Notes: a model not told the origin generated them from the letters alone. A stretch of DNA of 23,002 nucleotides from an uncultured Acetatifactor sp. (GCA_910589655.1 CAJUTJ010000025.1:1-23002); one strand, 5' to 3'; positions 1 to 7,486 are shown, counted from the first letter of the stretch. Numbers and translations are program-made.

Positions 1-461
1 ATACATTGGCGCAGAATGATTATTTCATATGCAAGGCGGAGGAATGAGGCGTAGCGGTGGCTACGTCGATTGACGACAACGAAGCAGATGAAAAATCAGA
101 CAAGCCAAGGTGTCAGTTAATTAATATTCGTTGTACTAGACGGTGCAAATTTTGTTGTGCTGAAGTGAACGGAGTAAACAGTACCTCAATCCTTTTAAAA
201 ATATAAATCATTCTGCTTGACTTTGACACAGTGTCATACTTTATCATTAAAGCCGTGAACAACCACTTGCAATTCATGGCCGACAGCATTGTCTGTATTG
301 CTATTGTAAGCCGCTGTTTGCCTCAGCGGATTGGCACTGACGCGCCGTAGGAAATATGTCTTGCAGGATGAAAAATCATTTTGCGTAATGAATTCCAGCG
401 CAAGCGGTTGGCGCGCTCCAGAGAAAACATTTTGAACACGCTCTGGAAAGGAGAGTGTACC
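1..461. other. Upstream non-coding region
   Basis: No convincing gene is visible in the first 461 bases. The stretch contains a small GC-rich hairpin at 51-64 (stem GTAGC/GCTAC) directly followed by GTCG/CGAC (65-77), an AT-rich section, the motif GTGAACGGAGTAAACAGTAC (165-184), then the MerR-type promoter at 217-247 and a leader of about 210 bases. The leader can fold TCCAGAG (417-423) with CTCTGGA (441-447) just before the RBS of the MerR gene. The 1-120 part looks like a dispersed intergenic repeat, but no second copy lies in this window. Confidence 0.4.
217..247 (+). promoter_or_regulatory. MerR-type promoter with operator palindrome
   Basis: A -35 box TTGACT (217-222) and a -10 box TATCAT (242-247) are separated by 19 bases rather than 17. 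The spacer contains the perfect palindrome TGACACAGTGTCA (224-236). An over-long spacer with a dyad in its centre is the hallmark of promoters remodelled by MerR-family activators. The MerR gene starts at 462, so autoregulation is the simplest inference. Confidence 0.75.
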
Positions 462-1454
462 ATGGAAAATTTTACTATCAGCCAAGTCTCGAAAATGTAC
501 GATGTTACCCCCCGTATGCTGCGGCATTATGAGAAGCTTGGCCTTATCAAGGCATCCTATCGGGAGGACTACGCTTACCGTATGTACGATCCGGAAACAT
601 TGCGCTGTCTGCAGCAGATTATTATTTTAAGAAAGCTGCGCATTCCTTTAAAACAGATTGCGATTATACTGGGGGATGAATCCCAGAAGGAATCCTTGCT
701 TCTTCTGCAGGAAAATTTGGCGCAGCTTGACGAAGAAATTGCTTCCCTTAGCCTGATTCGCAGTATTTTAAAGCAGTTTATCAGCCGCCTTGACGAAAGC
801 GTCAGACGCAAGACACGCTTTGAGCTGCTGGAAGATTCCACACTCACCGAGATTGCCAGTGTGCTCTGTTTTCCGAAAACCAGTCTAAAGGAGAATGTAA
901 GTATGAATGATTTAAGCAAAGCCGAAGAAGCCCTGAACAAATCTCTGAATGTAAGAATCCTGCTCCTGCCGCCATGCACCGTGGCATCCTATCAGTATAT
1001 CGGCGAAAAACCGGAGGAGAAGGTGGGGGATACGGTAAGCAAATTTGTGCAGGAGAGCAGGCTGTATGAAATAAAGCCGGATGCCAGACTATTCGGCTTC
1101 AACCATCCGAATCCCGGTATTCTGGAGGGAAATATCTACGGATACGAGGATTGGGTTACGATTCCGGACGATATGGAACTTCCGGAACCGATGGTGAAGA
1201 AGAAATTTGAGGGCGGATTGTACGCCGTTTTGACTATTCGGTTTCCGGAATTCCAATTTTGGGAAAGCCTTAGCAGGTGGGTGGACGAAAATCCTGACTA
1301 CGAGGCCAATTACAGCGAGCTTGGTTTGGAGATTATGGGCGGCTGTCTGGAAGAACATTTGAACTGGGTTCATTCCGCTCATATGGGCTGGCCGGAGAAC
1401 GGATTTGACGGACAGATCGATTTGATGCTTCCCATTAAACGCAGGCAGAAATAA
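462..1454 (+). CDS. MerR family transcriptional regulator with GyrI-like effector-binding domain
   Basis: This 330-residue protein starts with the MerR winged helix-turn-helix (FTISQVSKMYDVTPRMLRHY, then a YRMYD wing). A helical dimerisation segment follows (about residues 65-125). The C-terminal half (about 160-330) resembles the GyrI-like/AraC effector-binding fold and ends in the typical IDLMLPIK strand. Such proteins twist an over-spaced promoter when a small, often hydrophobic, ligand binds. I chose the ATG at 462 because AAAGGAG lies about nine bases before it and the HTH begins at once; the frame stays open upstream to an ATG at 381, which has no RBS. The MerR-type promoter at 217-247 probably drives it. 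The next gene is convergent, so it appears monocistronic. The ligand and any other targets are unknown. Confidence 0.9.
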   Translation: MENFTISQVSKMYDVTPRMLRHYEKLGLIKASYREDYAYRMYDPETLRCLQQIIILRKLRIPLKQIAIILGDESQKESLLLLQENLAQLDEEIASLSLIRSILKQFISRLDESVRRKTRFELLEDSTLTEIASVLCFPKTSLKENVSMNDLSKAEEALNKSLNVRILLLPPCTVASYQYIGEKPEEKVGDTVSKFVQESRLYEIKPDARLFGFNHPNPGILEGNIYGYEDWVTIPDDMELPEPMVKKKFEGGLYAVLTIRFPEFQFWESLSRWVDENPDYEANYSELGLEIMGGCLEEHLNWVHSAHMGWPENGFDGQIDLMLPIKRRQK

Positions 1455-1518
1455 TATAATTCGCATTGCATGGAGTTTTTGGCCCGATGGAAGCGGCCGG
1501 CCGGTATCCGGGCAGGGC

Positions 1519-2598
1519 TCACCGGGCACAGGGATGCCGGTATTTTCCTCCCAAATACTGTATCGCAATCCAGTTTTCCGGATTGGCGTCAAAAAGGTAT
1601 AAAACAATCACAAAAAAGTATTCGAGAGGTTTCATCAAGAAATAAACCAAATCCGCCGTCCAGCGATTACGGATATGTCTGGCGATGGGATATCCGTAGG
1701 TGTCATAGAAGCGGCGCAGCCTCCTGTGCACGGCCGGGAGCCGCTCTGCCAGAAGATCTTCAAACGCATTAGCCACCAAGAGCTGCCGGTTCACCACGAT
1801 CCGGTGCCCATGGCGTTCTCCCATCCGAAGGGGTTTTACGACTTTAGGGTGTCCTCCGGCGGCCACAGTGCATAGATAATGTTCATCCCGGAGTACATTG
1901 GGCGGCGCTTTCTGCAAGGATAAGGTCCAATCGCTGGTCTGGGTAAACGCTTGTATCAGGCTGTCCGGCTTCTGGCCGAACAGGATCAGGATTGCCGTAA
2001 GGATACCCAGAAGCGGCCACATAAGCAGAAAAGCCATCCATGGCCATCGGCGCGCCCGTTCATGCTGTACACAAATCTGCCGTACCGTCTTACCGAAGAT
2101 CAAGCTTAAGTTGAAGGGATAGACTGCCAACATTATTTCGGATTTGGACAGTTGGATGCAAAACAGAATGCATAAAACCATTCCCCAATACATGGCAGCT
2201 ATGGCCAAAACGGATAGGAGCGGGGGCTGCTTCCGGAGCGGGACATAACGTAGGATTATGTATCCCAGTAATGCCGCCGCACCAAATGTAATCACGGTGG
2301 GAATTGTCCATGTAGCAATGGGGGTATGCAGTTCCCTGTTGATTAAAGTGACAGGCCAGTCAACCAGACGGATGTCTGCTATGACAAGATAGCAAAGGCA
2401 GCAGAATGCCCCCCAGATAATCGTTATTACGTCCGTGCACCGGGCCGTTTTAAGACATTCTTTCGAATAGCGGAGACGGCAGAGCTGCCAGAGATTTTGT
2501 AAAGTAATAATGGCCCCCTGTAAATTCTTGACGTCGGATACGTTATTTCCATACTGCCTCACCCAAATGTCTGCCGAGCGCTTCCGGATGTGCTTCAT
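1519..2598 (-). CDS. DUF6688-like multispanning membrane protein
   Basis: The N-terminal half contains about five hydrophobic segments, for example VITIIWGAFCCLCYLVI, TVITFGAAALLGYIILRYV and WMAFLLMWPLLGILTAILIL. The C-terminal half is a soluble conserved domain with LCTVAAGGHPKVVKPLRMG, VNRQLLVANAFEDLL, a YDTYGYPIARHI motif and PLEYFFVIVLYLFD. I recognise this as resembling DUF6688, a family of unknown function, from memory of its consensus. I chose the ATG at 2598 because GGAG lies six bases upstream; the frame can be extended to a TTG at 2637, which would add 13 residues. Its start overlaps the end of a decayed gene at 2543-2810 in another frame. It is convergent with the MerR gene, 64 bases apart. 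No function can be assigned. Confidence 0.65.
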   Translation of the reverse strand: MKHIRKRSADIWVRQYGNNVSDVKNLQGAIITLQNLWQLCRLRYSKECLKTARCTDVITIIWGAFCCLCYLVIADIRLVDWPVTLINRELHTPIATWTIPTVITFGAAALLGYIILRYVPLRKQPPLLSVLAIAAMYWGMVLCILFCIQLSKSEIMLAVYPFNLSLIFGKTVRQICVQHERARRWPWMAFLLMWPLLGILTAILILFGQKPDSLIQAFTQTSDWTLSLQKAPPNVLRDEHYLCTVAAGGHPKVVKPLRMGERHGHRIVVNRQLLVANAFEDLLAERLPAVHRRLRRFYDTYGYPIARHIRNRWTADLVYFLMKPLEYFFVIVLYLFDANPENWIAIQYLGGKYRHPCAR

Positions 2599-2810
2599 CA
2601 ATAGCTCCAATCCATTCCTTCTTGAAATATTGTGCAAGGCATCCGCTTACTATATCATAACCGGCAAGGGGTATCCTCTTTTTTGAAGAAAACAATAATT
2701 TCACCATCTCTTACTCTGTAATAATGTATAGCTGGCATGAATTCTGTGTCAGCAGAATCATTATACCACAATTCCAAGAGCGTAAAAATAGTCAGATTTT
2801 CAGCCGGTTT
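2543..2810 (-). pseudogene. Frameshifted gene remnant upstream of the DUF6688-like gene
   Basis: Two adjacent minus-strand frames read like one protein broken by a frameshift near 2670-2690. The upstream part gives ENLTIFTLLELWYNDSADTE and MPAIHYYRVRDGEIIVFFKK. The downstream part gives LAGYDIVSGCLAQYFKKEWI and AIDEAHPEALGRHLGEAVWK before a TAA at 2543-2545. Composition and hydrophobic patterning look protein-like, but there is no RBS or start codon: the frame opens at a stop at 2811-2813. The family is not recognised. The last 56 bases overlap the start of the DUF6688-like gene. It could instead be a coincidental open stretch, so this is a modest-confidence call. Confidence 0.4.
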
Positions 2811-2912
2811 TCACTCGGATTTCCTGCCGGAATGGCCGCCGTGATGCAAAAATGATGTGTGGATGTGTTATATAAGTATTTTAAATAATACAATTAAGAG
2901 AGAACAAGGTCA

Positions 2913-4601
2913 ATGGATAGAAATAGTAAAAGTAACTGCAAAGCGGGGCAAGTATGGAGTTCTCTATGGAAAATGCAAGGGAGGATGCCGGAATCAGGGA
3001 AGGCATGGGAGAAAAAGGCGGCAGTAATTCCGGTGGTCTGTATCAGTGTATTGCTGACGGCCTGCGGCCTGTCCGGACAGTCCGGCCCTATAGGTGATTC
3101 CAACAGGGATCCGTCCATGTCCACAGAGGTGTCTTCGGGAGTATCGGCGGGAGTATTTTCAGAAACACCATCGGAAGCGTCATCAGGTGCATTGTCATCT
3201 GAGCGTCAGGAAGCAAATGTGCAATGGGGTATTTCGGAATATGCTGAACTGCCCCAGCCCTATGCCAAATATCTGGAAGTGCTGGAACAGATTATGGCAG
3301 AGGGAAGGGATCCCAACGGACGGGAATATTACAGTGACGAAAACTACCGGAATTTTGAAAATAATTGCTTTGCCGTTTTGGATGTGGACGGGGATGGCAG
3401 GCAGGAACTGGTTTTTAATTTTAATGAGAGCACTACGGGAAGTATGCGTGAAGTGGTCTATGAATATGATCAGGAGACGGACACGCTGTGGGAAGAACTG
3501 GCAGATTGGGTAAATACGGAATATTATCCGGGCGGGCTGGTAAAAGTACAATGGTCCCATAATCACGGAAGGGATCCAAGTGAAAGAGGGGGATGGCCCT
3601 ATGATTTATACCGATATGACCCGGAAGAGAACCGTTACCAATTATTATATGTGGTGGATGCATGGGACGGGCAAATCTATGAGAAGGATTTTCCTTATGA
3701 TCTGGATGCGGATGGTGACAAACTGGTGTATCGTATTACCGTAAAAAATGAGGGAGCCGACGGCAGTGTGTCTGACGGTTCCGAGACGGAAATGATTTAT
3801 GACCGGGCGGAATATGAGGCGTGGAAAGAGGAAATGATGATGACCGAATGGGGCAGGATACATGTAACCTACCATCCTATGACGGAAGAATCCTTGAGCG
3901 GGCTGCGTTCGGCTTACATTCAGGCAGCGGCATATGCGGCACAAGCGGATATCTGGCTCATGGGCGGGGAAGCGGGTTCTGTTTCCGGCAGTTATCTGCT
4001 GTACGATATGGACGGTGACGGCAATTCGGAATTGCTGGTAAGCGTTATGCAAGGGACGGGTCGGTACTCCGATAATTATTTCTACGGTTTGACAGATCAG
4101 GGTAAAGTGACAGAACTTCCTCTGGTACGGTTGTGTAACGGAAAAGAAAGAGAATGGAACGCGGATTTTGACATTGGCGGGCAGGCCGATATTCAGGCAT
4201 ATCGGGACAGGAACGGTATTGTATATTTTGAGGGAAATGATTATACAAGGGAAGGAATATACGGATTTTATGACGAAACGGGATTTTATTATCTGAAAGA
4301 CGGTGTGGTGTATCAGGATTCCATTCGGCGGCGCACGCAGTTTTTCCAGAAAGGCAACGGGCAGCAGGACGAAAATCATTATTATAAATTGGCGGAAAGT
4401 GCGGACGGAAAAGAGTTGTCGCAGGAAGAAATTACGGAAGAGCAGTTTGAGGCAATACGCTGGGAGTACATTAAGGATATGACAGAGGTCAGAGTGTACC
4501 AGAATTGGGTCTATTTTCTGCAGGAGGAAATGACGGAAGGGAAACTGACGGAAGCTGCGATATGCGAAGGGCTGTTTCAATCCTTTTTGGGGAGCGAATA
4601 A
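2913..4601 (+). CDS. Lipoprotein with repeated DxDxDG (calcium-binding-like) motifs
   Basis: The protein has a signal peptide with the lipobox LLTAC at residue 51, followed by a Ser/Gly-rich linker, so it should be anchored to the outer face of the membrane. Three DxDxDG-type motifs are visible: DVDGDGRQEL (about residue 155), DLDADGDKLV (about 262) and DMDGDGNSEL (about 364). They sit in FG-GAP-like or EF-hand-like settings and may bind calcium. The region between is acidic and Tyr/Trp-rich, typical of hypothetical Lachnospiraceae lipoproteins; no catalytic motif is seen. From the ATG at 2913 the n-region is unusually long, about 35 residues. ATGs at 2973 and 2985 would give a more normal signal peptide, but none has a well-placed RBS. 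The stop codon lies in the loop of a hairpin at 4590-4609. Confidence 0.8.
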   Translation: MDRNSKSNCKAGQVWSSLWKMQGRMPESGKAWEKKAAVIPVVCISVLLTACGLSGQSGPIGDSNRDPSMSTEVSSGVSAGVFSETPSEASSGALSSERQEANVQWGISEYAELPQPYAKYLEVLEQIMAEGRDPNGREYYSDENYRNFENNCFAVLDVDGDGRQELVFNFNESTTGSMREVVYEYDQETDTLWEELADWVNTEYYPGGLVKVQWSHNHGRDPSERGGWPYDLYRYDPEENRYQLLYVVDAWDGQIYEKDFPYDLDADGDKLVYRITVKNEGADGSVSDGSETEMIYDRAEYEAWKEEMMMTEWGRIHVTYHPMTEESLSGLRSAYIQAAAYAAQADIWLMGGEAGSVSGSYLLYDMDGDGNSELLVSVMQGTGRYSDNYFYGLTDQGKVTELPLVRLCNGKEREWNADFDIGGQADIQAYRDRNGIVYFEGNDYTREGIYGFYDETGFYYLKDGVVYQDSIRRRTQFFQKGNGQQDENHYYKLAESADGKELSQEEITEEQFEAIRWEYIKDMTEVRVYQNWVYFLQEEMTEGKLTEAAICEGLFQSFLGSE

Positions 4602-4609
4602 CCGCTCCC
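4590..4609. terminator. Hairpin shared by convergent genes
   Basis: GGGAGCG (4590-4596) and CGCTCCC (4603-4609) form a perfect 7-bp GC-rich stem with a six-base loop that contains the TAA of the lipoprotein gene. It lies between two converging genes and could stop transcription from either side. There is no clear T-run on the plus strand after it, so termination is an inference. Confidence 0.45.
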
Positions 4610-4611
4610 TA

Positions 4612-4980
4612 TTAAGGCTTGCATAAAACGATTCTCAGTCCGGCCAGACCGTATACGGCAGCAGTCAGAGCCTTATGCCCGCCAATATGATACCGCTGCC
4701 GCCAGACATAGTAAAGCAGTACATAAAAGACGGTCATTGTAACAGAGGTGATCCATTTCCCCATCCCCAGAGCTGTGGTGTAGTTATCCAATCCCGTGGT
4801 GCAGAGGGCTGTGGCGCGGGGGATTAAATGAAAAGCATCACCGGCTCCCAGAACCACGGCCATACAGCCAAACAGGCGGAATTGCGTGTTATTCTTACTT
4901 TCCCGTATCATCAAAGTGCCGATGGTTATGACTGAGACCAGATAGGCTGTATCAAAGAGGGTTTCCACGATTGCCTGCAT
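4612..4980 (-). CDS. Small, possibly C-terminally truncated membrane protein
   Basis: This 122-residue protein contains about four hydrophobic segments, including TAYLVSVITIGTLMI, FGCMAVVLGAGDAFHLIP and WITSVTMTVFYVLLYYVW. The RBS AAGGAG lies eight bases before the ATG. It resembles the N-terminal half of a longer membrane protein family found in gut Clostridia, carrying a GAGDAFHL-type motif. Here it stops abruptly after RIVLCKP, next to the hairpin at 4590-4609, which suggests loss of the C-terminal half. That it is truncated rests on my memory of longer relatives and was not checked. It sits 25 bases downstream of another gene fragment (5006-5164) in the same orientation, so it was probably in an operon with it. 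Confidence 0.6.
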   Translation of the reverse strand: MQAIVETLFDTAYLVSVITIGTLMIRESKNNTQFRLFGCMAVVLGAGDAFHLIPRATALCTTGLDNYTTALGMGKWITSVTMTVFYVLLYYVWRQRYHIGGHKALTAAVYGLAGLRIVLCKP

Positions 4981-5005
4981 AATTTATTCTCCTTTTAAAT
5001 AAAAT

Positions 5006-5164
5006 TTATCTCGCACTATTTGGAAAAACCGCCTTGCCATAGTTGCGCCCGAACAGAATTCCTGCCAGAAGCAGAGACGCTCCCAGACCGGAATAGAACA
5101 CGGCAATAAAGCGTTCCGGTGCAAGTTTCAATGTCCGAAGTCCAATGCCTATACTTCCAGACAT
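5006..5164 (-). pseudogene. C-terminal fragment of a membrane protein
   Basis: Reading the minus strand gives GSIGIGLRTLKLAPERFIAV, then a hydrophobic run (FYSGLGASLLLAGILFG), a basic tail and a TAA at 5006-5008. This looks like the last 50 residues of a membrane protein whose upstream part is missing. Upstream the frame runs straight into the structured repeat at 5151-5266. No RBS precedes the ATG at 5164. The family is not recognised. Its downstream neighbour (4612-4980) follows after 25 bases with its own RBS, so the two were probably co-transcribed before the break. Confidence 0.5.
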
Positions 5165-5266
5165 GCCGATGCAGCCGGCACAAACAAGTTATGAGTCGGT
5201 GCAAGTCTGTAAGAAGCTCTGTTCCGCAGAGTGTGAAATCACTTAGCGAGGTTCTTGCGAGCTTAG
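5151..5266 (-). repeat. Structured dispersed repeat, copy A
   Basis: Reverse-complemented, this segment matches 22851-22996 closely: both contain ACCTCGCTAAGTGATTTCAC, a small hairpin of CTCTGC/CAGAG type, GACTTGCACCGA followed by TCATAA, TTGTTTGTGCCG and TCGGCATGT followed by TGGAAGT. Copy A lacks a 31-base insert that forms a perfect hairpin in copy B. The left edge passes into a membrane-protein fragment and the right edge into a second repeat-like segment. Confidence 0.7.
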
Positions 5267-5296
5267 AGCGTGTTTGAAAATTCATTCCTGACATCT

Positions 5297-5371
5297 GTAT
5301 GCCCCACTTTGCGTTATATTTGCGCCAAATTCAGGTTACATAGCCCGCTATGCGCCCTTCATTTGGCGGGG
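5297..5371. repeat. Hairpin-forming repeat-like element
   Basis: CGCCAAAT (5323-5330) pairs with ATTTGGCG (5361-5368). Inside, CATAG (5339-5343) pairs with CTATG (5348-5352) around CCCG. An outer GCCCC (5301-5305) can pair with GGGGC (5367-5371). It resembles a widespread Lachnospiraceae intergenic repeat that I know only from memory. It lies exactly at the 3' end of the broken response regulator, whose last codons are made of repeat sequence. Confidence 0.5.
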
Positions 5372-5836
5372 CAGCGGCATCTCTCCTTGTTGTCAAAAAT
5401 AATTTCCCGGGAAGCCGGAACCGCGGAGACGATGTGAAGAGGGTTTATCAGACAGCCTCGCCTGCAAAGGATGAAATCATTCCCCAGTTGTTTTTCGATT
5501 TCTTTTAAGGCTACGGCTATGGTGAACACCTCTGACCGCATATGTACCAGAAGCTTATGCTGGTTCTTCTGGGATTCCACAAAGTATATGTCATCTTTTA
5601 TAATAAAATGGTAAGAGCTGCCTGTATAAAGCCGGATACGATTTTAATTCAATGTCCAGAAAATAAATTCCCCCCAGAGTTTTGCTTTGTGACAGGTGAG
5701 TCAGAAGGTCGTCCGGCAGGACGGATTTGCATACGATGGCTAACGCCCAGTCGCTGCTGACCATATAGTCTGAAAGGGCCTGTTCCAATAATTCACTCCA
5801 TGACGGTTCGTTGTCACGTAAGTATATTTCGGTCAT
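5359..5836 (-). pseudogene. Broken LytTR-family response regulator
   Basis: The first frame (5836 to 5591) begins MTEIYLRDNEPSWSELLEQA and continues to YFLDIELKS, the receiver strand carrying the phosphoacceptor Asp; the acidic pair normally near the start is D-N. After this the receiver's second half is missing. A second frame begins about YHFIIKDDIYFVESQKNQHK (upstream of 5580), continues with VHMRSEVFTI and FILCRRGCLINPLHIVSAVP, clearly a LytTR DNA-binding domain, and ends at 5359 inside the repeat element. So there is an internal deletion with a frame change plus a replaced C-terminus. The weak RBS GGGA precedes the ATG. It lies 12 bases after the kinase remnant, the usual kinase-regulator arrangement. 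It is almost certainly non-functional. Confidence 0.8.
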
Positions 5837-5848
5837 GTTTGTTTCCCT

Positions 5849-6154
5849 TTACATCCTTTTTGGCTCATCGTATATCAGATGAAGAATCAATTTTACTGTG
5901 TGGAGCCGGTATTTTTGTTTTTTTATGTCCTTGCTATATCGGCCGTATTTTTCTTTCTGTATCTCTAAAGATTGACAGAAGACGGTAGTCTCGTATTTTG
6001 TATATAAGTTGGCATAGGGAATGGAATCCGACAGTTTTGTTATGGTGGAAAGTCCGATACCCTCATGCCCCTTTTTCGCGCTGTATCCCCGCTCCAGCAG
6101 GCGGCTTAGAGGGACGGAGAGAGGCAAGGTACTGTTAGAAATTTGCTGCGGCAA
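5849..6154 (-). pseudogene. C-terminal fragment of a GHKL (AgrC/LytS-like) sensor kinase
   Basis: Only the end of the HATPase domain remains: LLERGYSAKKGHEGIGLSTI holds the glycine-rich G-box, followed by KLSDSIPYANLYTKYE and FCQSLEIQKE. The membrane sensor, the phosphoacceptor His and the N-box are absent. The fragment has a possible TTG start at 6154, but the good RBS and ATG (6173-6178 and 6164) read a different frame and stop after nine residues (MNILAAANF). This suggests a deletion that joined the old gene start, out of frame, to the kinase tail. The response regulator remnant follows after 12 bases. Together they are the ruins of a quorum-sensing-type two-component system. Confidence 0.75.
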
Positions 6155-6161
6155 GAATATT

Positions 6162-6178
6162 CATTCGGAATTCTCCTT
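6162..6178 (-). promoter_or_regulatory. Orphaned RBS and start codon
   Basis: AAGGAG (minus strand, 6173-6178) is followed after eight bases by ATG (6162-6164), an ideal initiation site. The frame ends after nine codons at 6135-6137. It is probably the original start of the kinase gene or of another deleted gene. Confidence 0.55.
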
Positions 6179-6209
6179 ACGATACGTTTATGTTATTTCA
6201 TGCAAAAAA

Positions 6210-6238
6210 TTGACATAGATTTTAAAATGTGATATTAT
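6210..6238 (+). promoter_or_regulatory. Strong plus-strand sigma-A promoter
   Basis: TTGACA (6210-6215), a 17-base spacer and TATTAT (6233-6238) form a near-consensus promoter. It points into a region with no intact gene (6245-6963), the next gene being at 6964. It is divergent from, and close to, the minus-strand promoter at 6251-6278. Confidence 0.6.
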
Positions 6239-6250
6239 TATGTTGCATAT

Positions 6251-6278
6251 ATTATAACACAAAAAAGGCGTTTTTCAA
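6251..6278 (-). promoter_or_regulatory. Minus-strand sigma-A promoter of the broken sensor operon
   Basis: On the minus strand TTGAAA (6273-6278), a 16-base spacer and a perfect TATAAT (6251-6256) lie about 90 bases before the orphaned ATG at 6164. It would drive the kinase/regulator remnants. Confidence 0.6.
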
Positions 6279-6963
6279 TATCGTATAATTAAGCGGCTGA
6301 TACTATGGTGTTTTATTCATTTTGGGTAAATGGTAGAGATAGAATTTTCAGGCGTTGTTCTTCGGAATTGCAGGCTGAAAATATACTTTGTCTAGGTAGA
6401 TAAGCGGTTAGTACACACAAGAATCAAATTGTATTCCATCTATAGGGCAATAAGATATGCGTCCTGTAATTCAAAGGTAAATTCCATAGAGGATGTGGGA
6501 TACTTTCGGTGTAAGAAAATAGGAGGTGTTGCAGAGATTACGGTTTTGGCGATTGGAATGCTGATATGCCCTGACACGGAAGCATAGTGGCTGGTTATTT
6601 TACTGCTATTTATAAATGCGGTTATATTAATGGTTTAGGCATCGCGAAGACTCTTACGGCTTTTTTAATATAAAGAATAGCACCGTGGGAGAATAGGTAT
6701 AAAGGCAGACGATAAAGTTGTACTATATATAATTAATAACTTATCGCAATATGATAAAGACGGGAGGGGAGTCCATTGCAGTTTTGAGTTATAGTTAGTA
6801 TCCGCAAATATATTTTTAAAGGCGAAATTTTATACAAATAAGAATTGCTATTTAGCATCAAATGTATTTCGAAAGAAGAGATTTCGCACAAACAGGTTTT
6901 TACATTGTTATAGATGTTAGAACCCGCTGAATTAATTATGTTTATTTAAGGAGGAATTTACAA
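6279..6963. other. Gene-poor, AT-rich region
   Basis: About 680 bases without an intact gene. Apart from the hydrophobic remnant at 6492-6638, it contains AT-rich sequence with small imperfect inverted repeats, such as TTATC/GATAA flanking GCAATAT near 6740-6756. I see no clear promoter for the gene at 6964; the promoter at 6210-6238 could transcribe through this region. Confidence 0.4.
6492..6638 (+). pseudogene. Possible AgrB-like C-terminal remnant
   Basis: This frame reads GYFRCKKIGGVAEITVLAIG, then MLICPDTEA, an in-frame TAG (6585-6587), then WLVILLLFINAVILMV and a stop at 6636-6638. Two hydrophobic segments after a basic stretch are compatible with the last two membrane helices of an AgrB-type peptide processing protein. 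This would fit the nearby kinase/LytTR remnants, but the similarity is only in general pattern, so the identification is speculative. There is no start codon or upstream domain. Confidence 0.22.
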
Positions 6964-7269
6964 ATGAAAAAAGGTAAAATGATTTTGGCAGTGATGGCAG
7001 GTTTATGTGTATTAACATTTTCGGCTGTTCCTGTAAATGCCGGCGGTTATACCTGCGACACTTGTGGGGTAGGACTCATGAACGATTATGTGGAAGAAAA
7101 AGATGTGCATACTATAGGGGAAAAAGATTGTACACATCATAAGTATGGTTCGGACAAAGTAGAGGCAGGTATGCGCAGGAGATATAGCGAGTGCAGCTAT
7201 TGTCATTATGTTATTTATAATGGTGGTTGGGAAGGATTTACCCGGGATCAGTGTTACGGTTTTGATTGA
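6964..7269 (+). CDS. Small secreted Cys/His-rich protein
   Basis: This 101-residue protein has a clear signal peptide, MKKGKMILAVMAGLCVLTFS followed by AVPVNA, with likely cleavage after VNA. The mature part, about 75 residues, contains CDTC, a C-T-H-H group and CSYCHY, which together could bind zinc or form disulfides, and a Tyr/Gly-rich C-terminus (VIYNGGWEGF). A strong RBS, AAGGAGG, lies nine bases before the ATG. No family is recognised. It is transcribed alone: 245 bases and a hairpin (7364-7408) separate it from the next gene. It could be a secreted zinc-ribbon protein or a small effector, but the sequence does not say which. Confidence 0.75.
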   Translation: MKKGKMILAVMAGLCVLTFSAVPVNAGGYTCDTCGVGLMNDYVEEKDVHTIGEKDCTHHKYGSDKVEAGMRRRYSECSYCHYVIYNGGWEGFTRDQCYGFD

Positions 7270-7363
7270 TCAGCGGAACAGAATATTTTCAATCAGATGA
7301 ATTCGATTTTTTGCCTATGCCGATACTTGAATGAACGAAAATGAGTAGCCAGGATATGAAATG

Positions 7364-7412
7364 CCAGCCATAGATCGCGAATATTGAAATACTCTGCTCT
7401 ATGGCTGGTTTT
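7364..7412 (+). terminator. Putative intrinsic terminator
   Basis: CCAGCCATAGA (7364-7374) and TCTATGGCTGG (7398-7408) form a perfect 11-bp stem with a 23-base loop, followed by TTTT. It lies about 95 bases after the stop of the small secreted protein. The long loop makes it less typical than usual terminators. Confidence 0.5.
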
Positions 7413-7457
7413 CTGATATAGCGAAAGATTTTTGAGAAGGCTGTTCTTAAAATTGTC

Positions 7458-7486
7458 TTTACAGTAAAATTTCTTTTCACTTAATA
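7458..7486 (+). promoter_or_regulatory. Candidate promoter for the solute-binding lipoprotein
   Basis: TTTACA (7458-7463), a 17-base spacer and TTAATA (7481-7486) lie about 30 bases before the ATG at 7515. The match is moderate. Confidence 0.35.

Noticed and set aside
3645..4580. A 311-residue minus-strand ORF opposite the DxDxDG lipoprotein
   Set aside because: It is the mirror of a well-supported gene, has no RBS, and its residues show no domain pattern.
5016..5294. A 92-residue minus-strand ORF covering repeat copy A
   Set aside because: It translates the structured repeat itself. The neighbouring frame gives the real membrane-protein tail, so this frame is an artefact.
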